DNA of 64,000 nt. It comes from Cervus elaphus (taxonomy: Eukaryota > Chordata > Mammalia > Artiodactyla > Cervidae). The position numbers and the translations under genes are program-made. The stretch spans positions 28,243,501-28,307,500 of the forward strand of contig NC_057826.1 in the NCBI RefSeq assembly GCF_910594005.1. The letters run 5' to 3'. This document shows positions 23,201 to 38,700 of the stretch, piece after piece. A model generated the notes under the pieces. The model saw only the letters and a list, made by a program, of their open reading frames with translations. It was not told the DNA's origin and ran no database searches. How positions within the stretch are numbered: position 1 is the first letter of the stretch; every line of letters starts with the position of its first letter.

Positions 23201-26200
23201 TATTTATACCTATGTTTTGAAAATAGCCTCTAATTCTTCCATTAAAGAAAACAGAGGAAAAGGGAAGAAACAAAATTAGCCAAACACTGATACAGGATTC
23301 AATCCTTATCACACACAGCATGGGTTATATCTGCACACACCATGGAATGATCATGTGTTACTTCAAGTCAATCACACATGTAATTCTAAAGTTAACAGTC
23401 TTTTGCTTTTAAGACTGATATGTACTTAATGACAAATATTCTATATCGGTTGCTGAACACCAGAATGCTGTCCAAGAACCATTATTAAATAAAACAACCT
23501 GAAAATAAGGCAATTCTCACATACACAAGCACACACACAAAATCTGTTCCTTTTAGGATCATTATTCACTAATCTAACAAACAATTGTAAGATCACATTA
23601 CAGTGAAGGAAAATGTGCACAAACTTCAGAAACACAGTTAAGATTGGAGGTTTTCTATAGCAACCTTCTGTTGCCTGAAGAAATATCCTCATCAAATTAT
23701 CAAATGCCACTGTCCTAACAGGTCTCATTCAGCATATCATTTTCTGGTCATGGCAACCCCTTGACACAGTCACTCTTTATTTCTTATGCTTCCTGATTCT
23801 TCTCCACAACACTTATTCCACCTGTTATCCGTAGTAATTTTTCTCTTTATAGCCTGCCTCTTCCCACTAGAATGTAAACTTCACAAGGACAGACCCTGGT
23901 TTGTTTAGGTTGATGTATCCCCAGCACTTAGAAAAGTGCCTGGCATAGAGGAGGGCCTCAATAAACCGTGAATAATCAAATATGGATTCAAGTATTTTAT
24001 AACACAGTATTTCACAGAGTATATGTGTTACTAAGTACCTGCCAGTACAGAAGGCAACAAATTCAATGAAAATGAGTTTAAGCTTTCTGCTCTGAACACA
24101 CATGCTGGCATCTTAATGGGATGCAGATTTTATGGAACGAAGAGATTGCTCTAGATGAAGTTAACTGTAGCAAAAAGCTTCCATTTTAAACACAATTCAA
24201 ACCAAGATTATAATCAGTACAATCTATCCCTAATTACTAATACTCTTCTTAACAATCTTGCGCCATGTCCATCCATATCAACTATTCATGATTTTTTCAA
24301 ACCCACATTTATAACCTAAGAGAATCTATGCAACAATGTCAAAGGAAGGAGTACTGAGTTTAAAACTGTCAGCTATGCAAGAAAACCTTCATCTAGTCAC
24401 ATGATGATTAATTACATTTTAGATATCATTTCTACATTAAATGAATAAAAAAGAAAGGCAATGTTCTCCAAAAGCTCTTAAAAACAAAATAAAATGCTTC
24501 ATCCAGTTATGCAGCTAGGAACCAAGAAGTGAACACACAAAACTTCAGGATGTTTATCTCAGAGTCAACATATTAAATAAAAGCTATAAAAGCTCACGAT
24601 ATGTTCCTCAGGCCTTTACCCAAAACCTAATTATTTTACATAAAACTGAAACGAACGGCCAACCTGCTTCTTAAAACCCACTAGTTAAAGCAGCAGCAAA
24701 AGGGCAAAAACCTGCTACATTTGCACAGAGAACTTAAAGACACCTACCACACAAATGTGACAGAAAAACAAGGACAGTCCTGCATCACGAAGCCACAGTA
24801 TAATGATCAAGATATCTGACAGGATTACTATATTACAAAATCCAGTAAAAAGAATATGCTCATGATGAAAACCCTGAATCATAGAGCAAAAACTAAATTA
24901 TGTTCAGGATACACTGTTCAAGAAAATAGGGGAGCATAAAATACATGTAAAAATGATAAATGCACATTGTAGAAAACAAGAACCACATACAGAAGCATGT
25001 AGTATGCTTTAGAATAATTAACTGTTTAAAAAGTAAATTTTGCCATTTAAATCATTAACCTCAGTTATCCACAAAACTAACTTCCTAGAGGGTGTCAGGT
25101 TGATAGTTTTCCTCTGCTCCAAGCTCATCACGTGGGATACAATTATAAGCCACAGATTATTGCTCCATCTCAACACATATGATTACAGGACATGCAGCTA
25201 GAATACGACAATTACTTAAGTGCAGGTCTAATCGGAGCTCCAGAGCCACATTTCCAATTACCTGAGAGAGAGCAATAATGGCAGTTAAGGACTCAGGCTT
25301 CAATTCAAGCAGACTGCCACTCAAGTCTCAGCTCTAAATATTAGTTAGGTGACCTCGGATGTGGGGAAAAAGTTCAGCAGAAAATGAGTTACACTGCTAT
25401 ATTTAAAACGGATAACCAACAAAAACCTACTGTATAGCACATGGAACTCTGCTCAATTTTATGTGCCAGGCTGGATGGGAGGTGGAGTTTGGGGGAGAAT
25501 GGATACATGTGTATGTATGGCTGAGTCCCTTCACCGTTCACCTGAAACTACCACAACACTGTTGGTTGGCTATACCCCAATACAAAATGCTTTTGGTGTT
25601 AAAAAAAAAAAATTAATTAAAATTTTTAAAAAATTAAAAAGAAAGAGTGTTACATAAGTAATAGCTGTTATCTTCACCATCATGTACACCATTACTATTA
25701 ACTGATGTTCTTCCAGAAGGCTGCAAGTTGTGTTCTAGGAATGGTGAACAGGTGTAGCTAAAGCTTAAATAACACAAACATGGGTAAATCCAATCAATAT
25801 ACATGAGCACCTATTTATGTACTAGACACCCTTTACAAGAATTGAGCCTGGAAAGACAGATTGCGGCAAATTCTCCCCCCAAATTAAATTGTCATCCTGT
25901 GATCCTTACTCTGTTAAAGTCACCGACATTCCCCCAGTTGCTGAGGCTGTAAGCGTCCCAATCTCACCTCTCTCCACCAGCCTCTGTATGTGGTTACCTG
26001 TAGACAGCTACTGGCTCTCCTAATTGTCAGTCTGCCTGTCTAATCCCTACAACCACCCGGCCAGGTCCTCATTACCCCTCAACAGCCTCTTACTTAGAGC
26101 TCCTACTTTCAGTATGTTCCCACCTAACTACCATACTGCTCCCAGACTGATCTTCTTCAAAGAAAAGTGGTCATACCACTTGCTTGCTCAGCAGTCTCAC

Positions 26201-26681
26201 AAGACTCCCTTCTGCCTACTAAATGAAGTCCAAATTTCTTGGTTCCACACTTCAGGCCTGGTCACAATCCAATTCTCAATATATCTTTCTATATTAACAG
26301 TAACTCTTCAATACAGCCGTCACAATCCACATAAAATGGAACCTTCGTATCCTGTACTTCCAACCACCTTGCCTTTTTGCATGTCCATCTTGTCTTAGTT
26401 TAAGCAATTATTTTACATTTGTTTGCTTTTTATTTTTTTTTTTTTTGCTTTTTAATCTTTGGATTTTTCCTGATTACTAAACATGGTTATCCTCTAAAAG
26501 TCAAACATTATGGAAATTTATGGACTTAGAAATTTCCATGATCCCATCCCTGAGAATTAACCTCTGTTATATGCATCTAGTTTTCTTCAAAGATATATAT
26601 ATAAAACTTCTGTCTGCATTTTTTTAATTATAGTTCACTTACAATGTAGTTTCTAGTGTACAAAAAAGTAATTTCGTTTAT

Positions 26682-26763
<82 letters not shown>

Positions 26764-29700
26764 TGTTGTTGCTCAGTCATGTCCAACTCCTTGCGATCCC
26801 ATGGACTACACAGCCTACTTGCCTTCTCTGTCCATGGAATTCTCTAGACAAGAATACTGGAGTAGGTAGCCATTCCCTTTTCTAGGGGGTCTTCCTGACC
26901 CAGGCATCAAACCCGAGTCTCCTACATTGCAGGCAGATTCTTTACCATCTGAGCCATCAGGGAAGCCTTGATTACTTGATTACGCATATTACTCTTTTTC
27001 AAGTCCTTTTCTATTATAGTTTACTATAAGATATTGAATATGCTTTCCTGTGCTATACAGTCGGACCTTGTTGTTTATCTATTTTATTTTATAGTAGCTT
27101 TGTGTCTACATATGTATTTATTAACAAATGAATCATACTCTTCTTTAAAAAAACATTTTCACTAAGCAATGTATCAATATATTTTGGACATATTTTCATG
27201 TCAGTATACAGAAAACTTTCTCCAGCTTTTTAGGAACAGCAAAATATTCTTTATATGGACAAAAATTTTATGTACCCAATTTTTCAATGTTATACATTTG
27301 AGCTGTTAACAGTCTTTGCCATTTCAAATAATCCTGCAATGAATGTCCTCTGTGTTTTTGTCACCTGGACAAATCCCTAGAAATCAAACATACTTTTCTA
27401 CTTTAATGAACTTTTTGATTAAAGAGGATCTTTTTAGTAAGCACTTGAATCTTTATTAAGGTGAAGAATAACAAATTACCTCTGCTTCAACGTATTTACA
27501 ATACCTTCTGAGCTACAAAGCTGGGGTTAGCTGGAATAGTTGAGTTATAATTAAAGATCTTAATTCAGATCACATTTTACTGTGTGGGTTCTCATGGGTT
27601 AAATCCTCCCTAATACACCTAGGTAAATTCAATAACAAATCTCAGCCATCTTTAAAAGTTAATTTCAGAGTTTATGAAAATGTTTCAGGTAACTACATTA
27701 CGTAAAAAAAAATATGGCTAGTGAAGGAAGTGATCTTTCACAAATTACATGTGTCAAATGCTTCATATGAAAAGGAATTTTCATTTAATTTCTTCCCTAG
27801 CTTGCATCTGGCTCCTTCTTTGCTCTTCAACTGCATAAAAAAACTGTTTTCCTGAAAGGAAAGAATATTATGTTTTGCCACTGATCTATCTATCTCTTCC
27901 CACTTTTCTGGGTCTGAAGCTGCTGTCTCTAATAAAACTGCCATCTCACTGTGCTTCCCAGCAGCTAGTGCGGGAGAAATCTTGAATAGCTTATGTACAA
28001 AACTGTTCTTAAATTTTATTTTGGTGAGATTTCAGTGAGATCTATTAGGTATGTATCCTAAAGCTTAATTTGCTTAAAATGGACTCTCCTTTGGTGTGGT
28101 CTCTTTGGAGGCTGATTGAGAGAAAGAAAAACCAAGAAACTAATTGTTTTGATCTGAAAATTGATGTGTCTTTCTGAAATAAAGAAGCATTCTCTCCACC
28201 CGCCCCCCAAAAAAAAATTGTTTTCCTGATGTTTAAGAAAGTAGCTTGAACTCTCTGCTGCACTTAAATGAAATAAGATCAACTATTAATAAAAACTGCC
28301 TGTGTAGGCTTCTAAAACTAAGTATCTTTGCTGACACCTTACAAAAAGCAACCAAATCTACCAAAAGTTAATTTTTTAAGTATAATCAACCGAATCCATC
28401 TTTACCCCATGTCCTCTGCTTTGATTTGAATTAATACATAATAAAATTCACCATTTTTAAGGTAGTACAGATCTAGGAGTTTAGATAAACGCAGTCATGC
28501 AAGCACCACTGCAATCAAACTACAGAACAGATCATCACACCAAAAATTTGCTTCGTGTCCTTCTGCAGTTATCACTTCTCTCCACCCCCAGTTCCAAGGA
28601 ATCAACAATTGTTTTTATGCCCCTGTAGATTCACCTTTTCCAGAATATCTTATAAATGGAGCCATATTGTATACAGCTTTTCTTGTGTCTCACTTCTTTC
28701 ACTTAGCACAGTACACTGAGATTTATCTGTGTTATTAGATATATCAATAGTTCTTTTATTCCTGAGTAGTATTCAACCGTATGGTATATCACATTTACAT
28801 AATGTCCAGCTGAAAACATTTAGGCTGATTGCAATCTTTTGTAATTTGAATGAAACTGCTATAAACTTACATATACAAATTTTTGTGTGAATGTAAGTTT
28901 TCATTTCTCTTGGGTAAACATCAAGGAGTGGGACTGCTGTGTTATATGGTCAGTATATGTTTAACTTTATGAGAAACTGCCAGTCTTTCAGAGTGACTAT
29001 ACCATTCTGAATTCCCACAAAAAATGTATGAAAGTTCCAGTTAGCTCTAAAATATTTACTATCTGGCCCTTTACAGAAAGTCTCTTGACTCCCAACAGCT
29101 AGAGAATATTTTTAAAAATCAAGAATGGATGCTAGATTTAATCAAATGTTTTCTTGAGTAACTATTAAAATGAATTCACATTTTCCCCTTTAACCTATTT
29201 ATACAGCAAATCTTATTGATAGATTCCTAACTGCACCATCCCTGCATCATAAAATGAATGTATACAATCAAGCTGTTCTATATCTGAGATTCTTCTGATA
29301 CATATAACTTAGAATTTTTTCATTAATACTTATGAGACTGGCCTAACAGCTTTCTTCACAATACATGCTAACCCTGTAAAGAAAATTAAAAAAAAAATTA
29401 TCCTTCGGAAGTATTTCTTAATTATCCTTAACAAATATAGTATCTCCGCCTCTGAATTCTCAAAGCACTTCATGCATTAATTGATGGAACTTATCATATC
29501 TGGAGTATATTAAAGGTACTGAACTTAAATTCTCCCTCTACTATCTCAATATAGGAAAAAAACATGCTAAAAGGCTGTTAACATATCTTCATATACTGCT
29601 GCAGTGGCTTTCTGTGTGCTGCTTCTATTAGGCACTAAATATTTAGTATGTTTCTTAATACTTTTCTCCCCTTGAGCCTGCTAATAAGATTCCAACTTTA

Positions 29701-32700
29701 TGTATGGTGAATATATTTGTGCAGTGCTTAAATTAAACTACTTGAGTACATATTCATGTTTTTAAAAACCAAACAGCAAAGGTAACTTTATAAACTATTT
29801 CAAAAGAAAAGCAGGTACAGCTTAGTTAATACAGCTAATGGAAAATATGGTTTATAGAATGTGCTACTTATCATAACTTATTGTACATGTAAGTTTGATT
29901 CACACACAAAAATTACTAATGAAGTATAATATGGATAATTCTAAACTGATTCTATAACCATATCACTTTTGGACAAGTTATTTCATCTGTATGGGCCTAA
30001 ATTTTATCATCTATGAAATGACCCAATTTTATGACTTCTAGGGTCCCTTTCAGTAGTAAGATTCCAAGAATCTAAGAAAATTTATTTTTAATATTAATCT
30101 CACAAGGTTCTTAAACAAGTATCTAATGCTTTTTAATAAAGAAAACATGGTGAGGGAAGATAGTACGTAAGTCCCATTTCCCCTTTTTAAGGTTCTCAAA
30201 AGGTACCTCTGTCTCTGGAAGACACTTTCCTTCCTGCTGGTTTCAACGTTTCTTTGTTTCTTCTTTTCCTAGTTGTTTTGGTTTGTACTTGGCTGGATTC
30301 AGAATCAGAAAAGTCAACTTTGACCTGACGGTGCCTTCTTGACTTTGATGCCTAAATAGTTGGAAATCTAATTAATTACAATAAATCACAAAATGAATCC
30401 AACAATACATCATTTAGGGAATGGCAAAACATTACTGCATGGCAAATAGAAGGGGAAAAAGGGGAAGGAGTGACAGACTCCCTCTTCTTGGGCCCCAAAA
30501 CCACTGCAGACAGTGCTGCAGGAACGAGATCAGAAGACGACTGCTTCCTGGCAGGGACGTGATGACAGACCTAGCAGTGTGCTGAAAAGCAGAGACATTA
30601 CTCTGCCAACACAGGTCCACTTAGTCAAGGCCACGGTCTTCCCAGTGGTCATGTATGGTTGTGAGAGCTGGACCATAAAGAAGGCAGAACACCAAAGAAT
30701 TGATGTCTTTGAACTGTGGTACTGGAGAAGACTCCTGAGAATCCCCTGGACAGCAAGGAGATCAAATCAGTCAATCTTAAGGGAGATCAACTCTGAATAT
30801 TCACCAGAAGGACTGATGATGAAGCTGAAGCCCCAGTCCTTTGGTCATCTGATGTGAACAGACGACTCATTGGAAAAGTCCCTGATGCTGGGAAATACTG
30901 AGGGCAGAAGGAGAAGAGGGCGTCAGAGGATGAGATGGCTGGAGGGCATCACCAATACAATGAACATGAACTTGGGCAAACTCTAGGAGATGGTGAGGGA
31001 CAGGGAAGCTTGAGGTGCTGCAGTCCATGTGGTTGCAAAGAGTAGGACATGACTGGGCAACTGAACAACAGGTCACTTAGGGAATGACAAAACAGATAGA
31101 CAAAGATGAGGAAAGATTTACAGAAAGACTTGTCATAGTCAAGTCTTTACCATGACACTTGCTTGCTTAATATTTGTCACAGGTGTATATACCCTTTTAT
31201 CTTTATAACAGGAAGAGGTCCCTGCAGCTGTCATCATCATCTATTCAAACTGGGTTAAAACTTCCTTATTGGGTTAAATTGTTGTAGATGCATGGTTGGA
31301 AGTGGAGGTAAAAAGGACAAGTATATTTTTCCCAGCTAACAACCTATTCTCCTTTTCTTCTAAAAACATTTTACTTTCCTTTGTTAGCACCATGTATTTC
31401 AAGGGAAACTACTTTATGCCTGAGTCTCCATATGGTCATGTGGTCCCAATCTAGTCAAAATGAGCTTCACATCCCCAAGGCCACCAGGGTATGGGCGTGT
31501 GATCTGCCATCACTGATATAACTCAATTTTTGAAATCTGTTTAACTATTAGAAAGGAAAATTCTCCCTTTCCACTGAACTGAAAGCTGGGAAGGCTGGAG
31601 TTGTCACAAATACCACTTGAAGATAGTGAAAGCAATGTAAGAGATGAGAAATAGAGGTAGAGTCCCAGGACTTTTTAGTTGTATCAGTCAATAAATTCCC
31701 TTACTTGCTTAAGCAGAGCCCTAACATAGTTTTCAGTCAATGTCATCTATGTGGTACATGTATTATCAACAGTTTAAAAGCTACCTTGCACTATATGTTA
31801 ATTGTACCTCAGTAATTAAAAAAAATCATAACCATGCAATGACACGTTCTTATAAAAATTTAAGGGGATTATAATTTAATTAATATTTTTTAAAGTATTT
31901 CATAATATCTTAAGAAATTAAACAACTAGCCTATATAATATGGAAATAGTTCTGGTTTAAAAGAATTTGGGATAATTAAGTTATTGTCCTGATGCTTTCA
32001 TTCAAAACTGCAGTAAAGCAAATTGATAACACTTGACTAATCTATAGTCACTTTCACTTTTTTCATTTATTCCCTTTTATTTCAACAACCAGAGAATTAT
32101 AGTAGTTTCCCACAGAATAAAGACACTTTCAAATCCATGAAAAAAACCCAGGGAAAAAATCCCAGAAAAAAATATGAGATAAAGCATGTAAGTTTACTGG
32201 TGCTCCTTCCTGAAACCCCACTAAAATTAGAGGAGAGGAATAAAAATGAATGAACTCACAAAATGGAGATAATAGGAAACAACACAGCTGTAAACAAAAC
32301 AACATCATTCTGGAGGTGGAAAAGTGATGGCTGACTTAGGATGAAGAAAGGTGAACAAGGAAAGCTGGTCCAAGTGGATCAGGAACTAGGGTCATTAAAA
32401 AATGTGCAGCTATGTGAACAATCTACAGAAGGAATAGTATCCCATTTTCTAGCCTCAAAGCTGAACAATTGACCTCTTCCTGTACAAAACAGGTGAGCTC
32501 TCTGGAGAGGCTAAGCCAGAGCAGTTGAAGGCTTTTGACCGTAATAGAAAAGCTAAGGAAAGGATGAAGCCTCTTACTGGAAGCAGGGGTGTTGAATGAA
32601 GTCTTTGGAAGGAATGAATGGTGATCTTGTCAGTGGATTCTCTGTAGGCACCCGAAACACTGCCAGCTGGGCTTATTTACTACTTTCCTCCCCCAGCTTG

Positions 32701-35700
32701 CTCTCTGATAAAAATGGCTAGATCTAAGAAAAACATGAGGCTAAAAGGCTGTATCTCTGTATGGTGGTTTAGTCACTAAGTTGTGTCTGACTCGTGTGAC
32801 CCCATGGATTGTAACCCACCAGGCTCCTCTGTCCATGGGGCTTTCCAGGTAAGAATACTGGAGTGGGTTGCCATTTCCTTCTCCAGGGGATCTTTCTGAC
32901 CCAGGGATTGAATCCAGGTCTCCTGCACTTGCAGTAAAGTCAGGCACTTTACTGACTGAGCTACCGGGGTATCTCTATATGACCACTCTTAAATATGATT
33001 TCAAGATCTTCAAACATTTGCAAAAAGTCACTAAAATGAAAGACAGAGAACAGAATAAACAAAAATAAGAACTCTGGAGGAAAAGGAAGACACTTCAAAA
33101 AACTGTAATTAACATCCTCAAACAGATAAACATATTGCACCCAGGGGGAAAAAAAATAAGAGATCCACTTTTGAATTAATAACAGATTCAGAGAAAAGAA
33201 AAAAAATCTTAGTAATGAAAAAATGTCAGCAGAAATTTTAAAAATCCATTATAATAGTTCAGAAGATAAAGAAAGCTCTCTGCGAATAGATAAAAACAAA
33301 GAAGAAGAAAATAAAAGTTCCAGAAAAAGAGCAAAACTGCAGCAAACAATTCGATCAGAGAAGCATTTATAGAAAAATCCCTCAGAACTGAAGGCTATCA
33401 GATCAAAAGGACGTCAATCCTAAGAGCCCAGGGCACTGGTGGAAAAAAAGACCTACACCAAGGTACATTATCATGAAAATCCAGAGCTCTGGGGATAAAG
33501 ATAAAATTCTAAAACCTTTCATAATTAGGAATACTAGAAGCTGGAAGACTATTAGTAAAGAACAATGGCATCAAAATTCCAGGTAAATACCAGGAAAAAA
33601 ATAACTAGAAGAGAAAAAGGTGAAAAAGAAGAGAAAAGGCTGCCTTTTGAGATCAGAAGTCCAGGGGCAGGAAGTGGTGGAGCAGGATTGCTGAACTGTA
33701 TAAGCTAAACAGTATTGTTAGATTTTTAAAACTATGCAGAGGTGTTACTCTGATGAAAAAATAAAAATGTGATTAAAAGAGCATCAAGTAAATTTCTAAA
33801 TTACCTTATTAAATAAATAACTTACCTGAGCAACAACTGAAAAGGCCTTTGATTTTATTTTCGCTAATGATTCTGCCCTTTCACATCTCTGGAAGTAAAA
33901 ACAACCCGGAATGGGAAAAAGTTAAAACACACAAACATTAAGTAAAATCACGAATAATTAAGTTTGTTTTTTTTTAAATCAGAAATAAGACAGAATCAGA
34001 TTCAAGACAGAAGGTAGGGTAAAAGAAACTAACATTTATTGGACACATATTAAGTAAAGACACATAGACATGCATCACTTTCTAACAGGGGCCATGATAA
34101 CAACCCCATGGCTACTGATTGTTTTCATTCAAGATTTAAAAAGGATAAGAATGAAAGGCCTGAGCCCTGGTGACTATGCCATTCTCTCTTCATCTGCCTA
34201 GGCCCAAAGATGGCTCTCTGCCTCATCCACTAAGATGGATGAGAACCTTGAAGGCAGAAAGCCGTAAAGAGTAGCTTAAGCTGCACGCTTGGTGGAAGAC
34301 TGACAAGCAGGGAGAAAAAGACAGCATTACAACAGTCCTCCCCTGGCCCTGCAAGGACTGAGGGCACCTTCCGCCACCACCCGTCCCCTCTCTTGCTGAA
34401 GACGGTGAACATTCTCAGGCCCAGTCTATACCTCATGTGGTCTTTCACAAGGCTTCCAGTAAAGAACAGACTAGCTCTTCACAGAACCCATCTTACAGAA
34501 TTTTCTAATGTATGTATTAACATTATAATATTGACCACAGCGTGTTATGGTCAATACACAGAATCATAGCCACACAGAAAATGAAAAGAAGCTAACCAAA
34601 CCTTTGCCCCAGAAGCAATCATATAATGAATTTTTCTGACCTCTGATTGTTGTGAATTTCTCTCACTCTTTTCTTCTCCACCTTTAACTTTCAGTTTTAA
34701 GGGTGGATTCTAAAAGATAAAGTAAGTTATATTTACACATTTACAATTCAAACCAACTAAAAATTAACTGAAAATTATTTTCAGAACAATGGAAATCATT
34801 TACTTAATTACTGAAAAACTAAAAGAATATTTCACAAGTATTGAAGCATGGCTCACCACCAGACATTAAGGTCATGGTTAGGTTTCATTAGAATTACAAA
34901 ATCAATAAAAGTAAATCCTAACTAATGAAAGATAATATGCAGATTTATGTGGTCGTGAGAAAACTGGTTTATTCTCCTTTCCTTCAGGTTTTCAAAGGTC
35001 TTAGTCATGATCATTAAAATAAGTTAAGACAGTGCTACAAAAGATGTTTACATAAGTGCCTAGGTCATCTGTGCAACCCAGCTGTAGCACTTAAAGTAGT
35101 CAAACATTCTAAAATGTGCTCTCATTAAAATAAATGTCCACAGAGGAAGCAAATTATTTCCTCCTTCCCAGGGCTGTCATCTCATCACTTTCCTTGTTCA
35201 TCTTTTATAAAAATTGAGTTTTGAGCCATTATCCATTATATAAGTCAAAAAGTAGCAACAAATCTCTCTGATATATAACACATAATGATGAAAGATAACA
35301 CATAAAAATGCCTTTCTAGCATTTGTGAAGACCTTAACACATTATTAAACACATAGTAAGTAATAAGAAATTACTTTTTTCTTTTATCTTTTTCCTAGAA
35401 GTATTTAGTAAAATTAGATGGAGTAGTGGTTTCAAAGGGAAATTTAGCAAGGCTGGCCTTCAGGTTTCCAGAGTTAAGTTTCTCTAGCTGAAAAGACTAA
35501 CATGGAATATGGGCAACTCTAGCATCAGCATTTGGGTCAGAAAACTAAATGGAAGATTTGCACTGATGAGATCTGTAAACAGTTAAACCAAGGCAGGTAG
35601 AGCATTGGTGAAGAGAGAGCATGCGCTCTGCCACAATCGGAGAAGCCACCATGAAGTCTAGCCGTCCGCTGCCATGCAGCAAAGCGGGACCGGTATAGCC

Positions 35701-38700
35701 AAACCTCTCACCTTTAAGAGAAGTCAGATGTCTGGAACCTTAAGACCAAAAATATTTAAATGTTGGTAATTAGTTCAAGTTTTTAAAACATTAGGAACAG
35801 GGCTATGCAAAGGGAAAAAAAAAAAAGTTATGTGTAGGATTTGGCTTAAAGACGGCCTGTGTGCAACCTCCAGAGAATGCTAAATTCTAAAGATTGTACT
35901 AAATCCATGGTAAACCAAGATTATTTATTTCCCTATAATTATTTATTTCCCTATAATTAACACACTACATAGTGTGTACATATATATTAAATGGATATTA
36001 TTTAACTATATGTTATATAGTTGCAATTATAATTATATAATATTATTACACATAAAACCCATTTGTAAGGTTAAATAACATCACCTAGCTACTAACTGGT
36101 AAAGCTGAAACTAAAGAAGTTAGGCCCTCCAGATCTTCGTTTCACAGGAGGTAGCCACTAAACGAGGCTGCCGCTCAACACCCTCACCCATGTCCAGCCA
36201 GTCATGGACGACACAAATGCAAAGGTGATGTATCAGTTACAAACCTTTCTGTCTTTGTGCCACTGCTGATGCTCCAAAACTATGTTCTTGATATTGTCAA
36301 AAAAATCATCTTTTATCAAGTTGAGGGATTTTTCCGGATTGGATTTGTCAGCTGAAATTACATGTTTCATTCTCTGATAATGGTCATGAACGTTCATCAT
36401 TTCCTACAAGTGAAAAGATGAGTCCTTTAATTCAGTTTTCGAGGAGAAATGCACCAACACAAATAAAATAAAATCACCTTCCAAAGTGACAGAGTTGAGA
36501 AGGAATAACTTATTACTGTATATTTAAAATAATATAACTATGCAAACCAGTACATTATTAATGAAAAGTCTGCTTTCCAGAAATATGGAATTACGGAATT
36601 CAACTCAATAAACTTTAATAAATATACAACATATGGAGAGATGAAGGGGAAAGTCTAATATAGGATTGCGTTCCTGGATGTAACAAAACTTATTTGTAGT
36701 ATAGCATATCTTTAAATATTACTCCTAATAATTAAGATCACATTTTTATTTCATATTGTCACATAAAGGATATTTACACAATCCTTTATATTCAGCTGGG
36801 AATTCCTATCTCATGACTCTCACCCAATCCTCCGGAGATGTGCTGATTTCAGAAATCTCAAAGCTCTTGTGTCTATCTCCATAAGCTTCTTCATTACTTC
36901 AGTGATAAGATTCAAGATTAAATGAAATAGTGATTTATGACACCATTTGAGGCATAAGTATTAGTTAGATCTTCCTACTCAAGAAACCTCCAGACAAATG
37001 GGCAGGTCTACAGGGTAAACAGGAAGACAGCCTATGGCAGGCAGACAAGAATCACATAAAACCAGCACTGACACTCAGCTCCAAGACCAGCAGAGAACTA
37101 TCCCTCACCGATTGTTACCACGTCCTCTGAGTCACCCCCAAGTTAGGCTAGTCAATGCATTTCTAGGAGATTTTGATGGACTTGATCAACATCTGTTCAA
37201 GGAATTCAAAACTGCTGAGGAGTGCTGAGTGCTTACATATGCAGGATCTTCAATGGGGAACAGTGTCCTGACGTGGGGAGCCCCTAACATTTCACATGGC
37301 ACACTGTGCTGTATTCCCACTATTTTACATGCACTACAATACAGGACAAGGACAACGAGCTTGGGGCCTGGGACCTGTCACTTGTTAGATTGTGACCTTG
37401 AACAAATCCCTCAGTCACAGTCACGTTCCTCGTTTGGACAAACACAATGCAGATGTATTAAGTGAGCTTATACAAGTGGAAGTATTCTGTAAATGTAAAA
37501 CATTATACAAAATCAAAGGATTAAGAAATAAAAGGTAGTGTAGGGCTTTGGAGCTTTACACACTTGGACATTCAAATCCAGTGTCTGTACCTTACACTAT
37601 ACAAATTACTTAACTTCTCTGAGTCTCAGTTTCCTTGCTTTTAAAACTGGGAAAACACTATCTCCTCTGCAGGACTATTATGATAATTAGTGAAATAACA
37701 TACAAAAAACCTTCAGCATAGTTCCTGACACACAGTGAATACTCAACGTGTAATGCCATTATTATAATTTTATAAATGAAAAAAATAGATTCAAAAGTGA
37801 AATGACTTGCTAAAGGGCATATTTAAGTAACCGAGTTGGAATTAATCAGATCCTTTAAAAAATTGTAATTATGTATGGTGATGGATGTTAACTAAACTTA
37901 CTGTGGTTACTATTTGACAATACATATAAATATTGAATCATTATGTTATATACCTGAAACTAAGACAATATTATATATCAATTATACCTGAATTTTTTAA
38001 AAAATCAGCTACTTTGATTCAATTTTCTATTCTCTTGTTTTATTAAACCTCCTTAATCACAAAAGATAACTGAGAGGCAGAATCACAATCAGAATTCAAA
38101 TATGCTGACATGAAGACTTAAGAGCATTTGCAGGAGGAGAAGGAAAACAGAAAAGTAATCAATTTAGGGATTATCAGTGAAAATGAGGAATAAGCTATGA
38201 AGATCCCCTGGAGAAGGAAATGGCAGCCCACTCCAGTACTCTTGCCTGGAAAATCCCATGGACGGAGGAGCCTGGTCGGCTACAGTCCATGGGGTCACAA
38301 AGAGTTGGACACGACTGAGCGACGACAAGCGACGACAAGAACAGGAAAAATACAGCCAACACAAGTACAAAAGGAAAAGGCCTTCAAAGCAGATCTGTGG
38401 CAAGCCAAAAATGCTAGATAAAGTCAGGATGGCTTCACACAGACTTCTCCATTCCTAGAAGCTTCCACGAAAAGGCATTTCATAGCCTGGCCCTTCTGAC
38501 CCTCCTCTCCAATCACAAAAGAATATGGCTTTACGCATCACCCCAGCTCTGTTCTCTAAAACCTCCCATTATCTGCTTGCTCACATATACAATTATTTAA
38601 CAGAGGAACCTTTAATTAAAGAGCTTCAAATGAATAATAAAAATGTTTAAGAAGGCATATTGAAAAAAATTAAGGTTCTACCACCAAATTAGTCAACAAT

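Larger units (their letters stand above)
26618..27380 (-). mobile_element. L1 3' end, interrupted by (TG)n and a Bov-tA SINE
   Basis: The reverse complement of an L1 3' UTR is seen before (TTATAGTTCACTTACAATG) and after (GCTATACAGTCGGACCTTG) the microsatellite and SINE at 26684-26968. Confidence 0.6.
23018..30206 (-). other. SNAPC1: SNAPC1 intron 8 (7.2 kb)
   Basis: A repeat-rich intron: L2 (23765-23990 and about 25930-26330), L1 3' ends (25395-25620 plus; 26618-27380 and 28430-29040 minus), a (TG)n tract with a SINE, and one unexplained open frame (27738-28031). No SNAPC1 exon lies within it. Confidence 0.75.
30352..33825 (-). other. SNAPC1: SNAPC1 intron 7
   Basis: It contains a Bov-B fragment (30429-31070), a Bov-tA SINE (32765-32970) and an old L1-like region (33060-33700). 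The rest is A/T-rich without a recognised gene. Confidence 0.75.

Noticed and set aside
26684..26885. Frames starting with a Cys-Val repeat
   Set aside because: Translation of the (TG)n microsatellite running into a SINE; not a protein.
37034..37228. 64-codon plus-strand frame in SNAPC1 intron 4
   Set aside because: Short, antisense to the host gene, no recognisable family and next to a MIR; probably chance.
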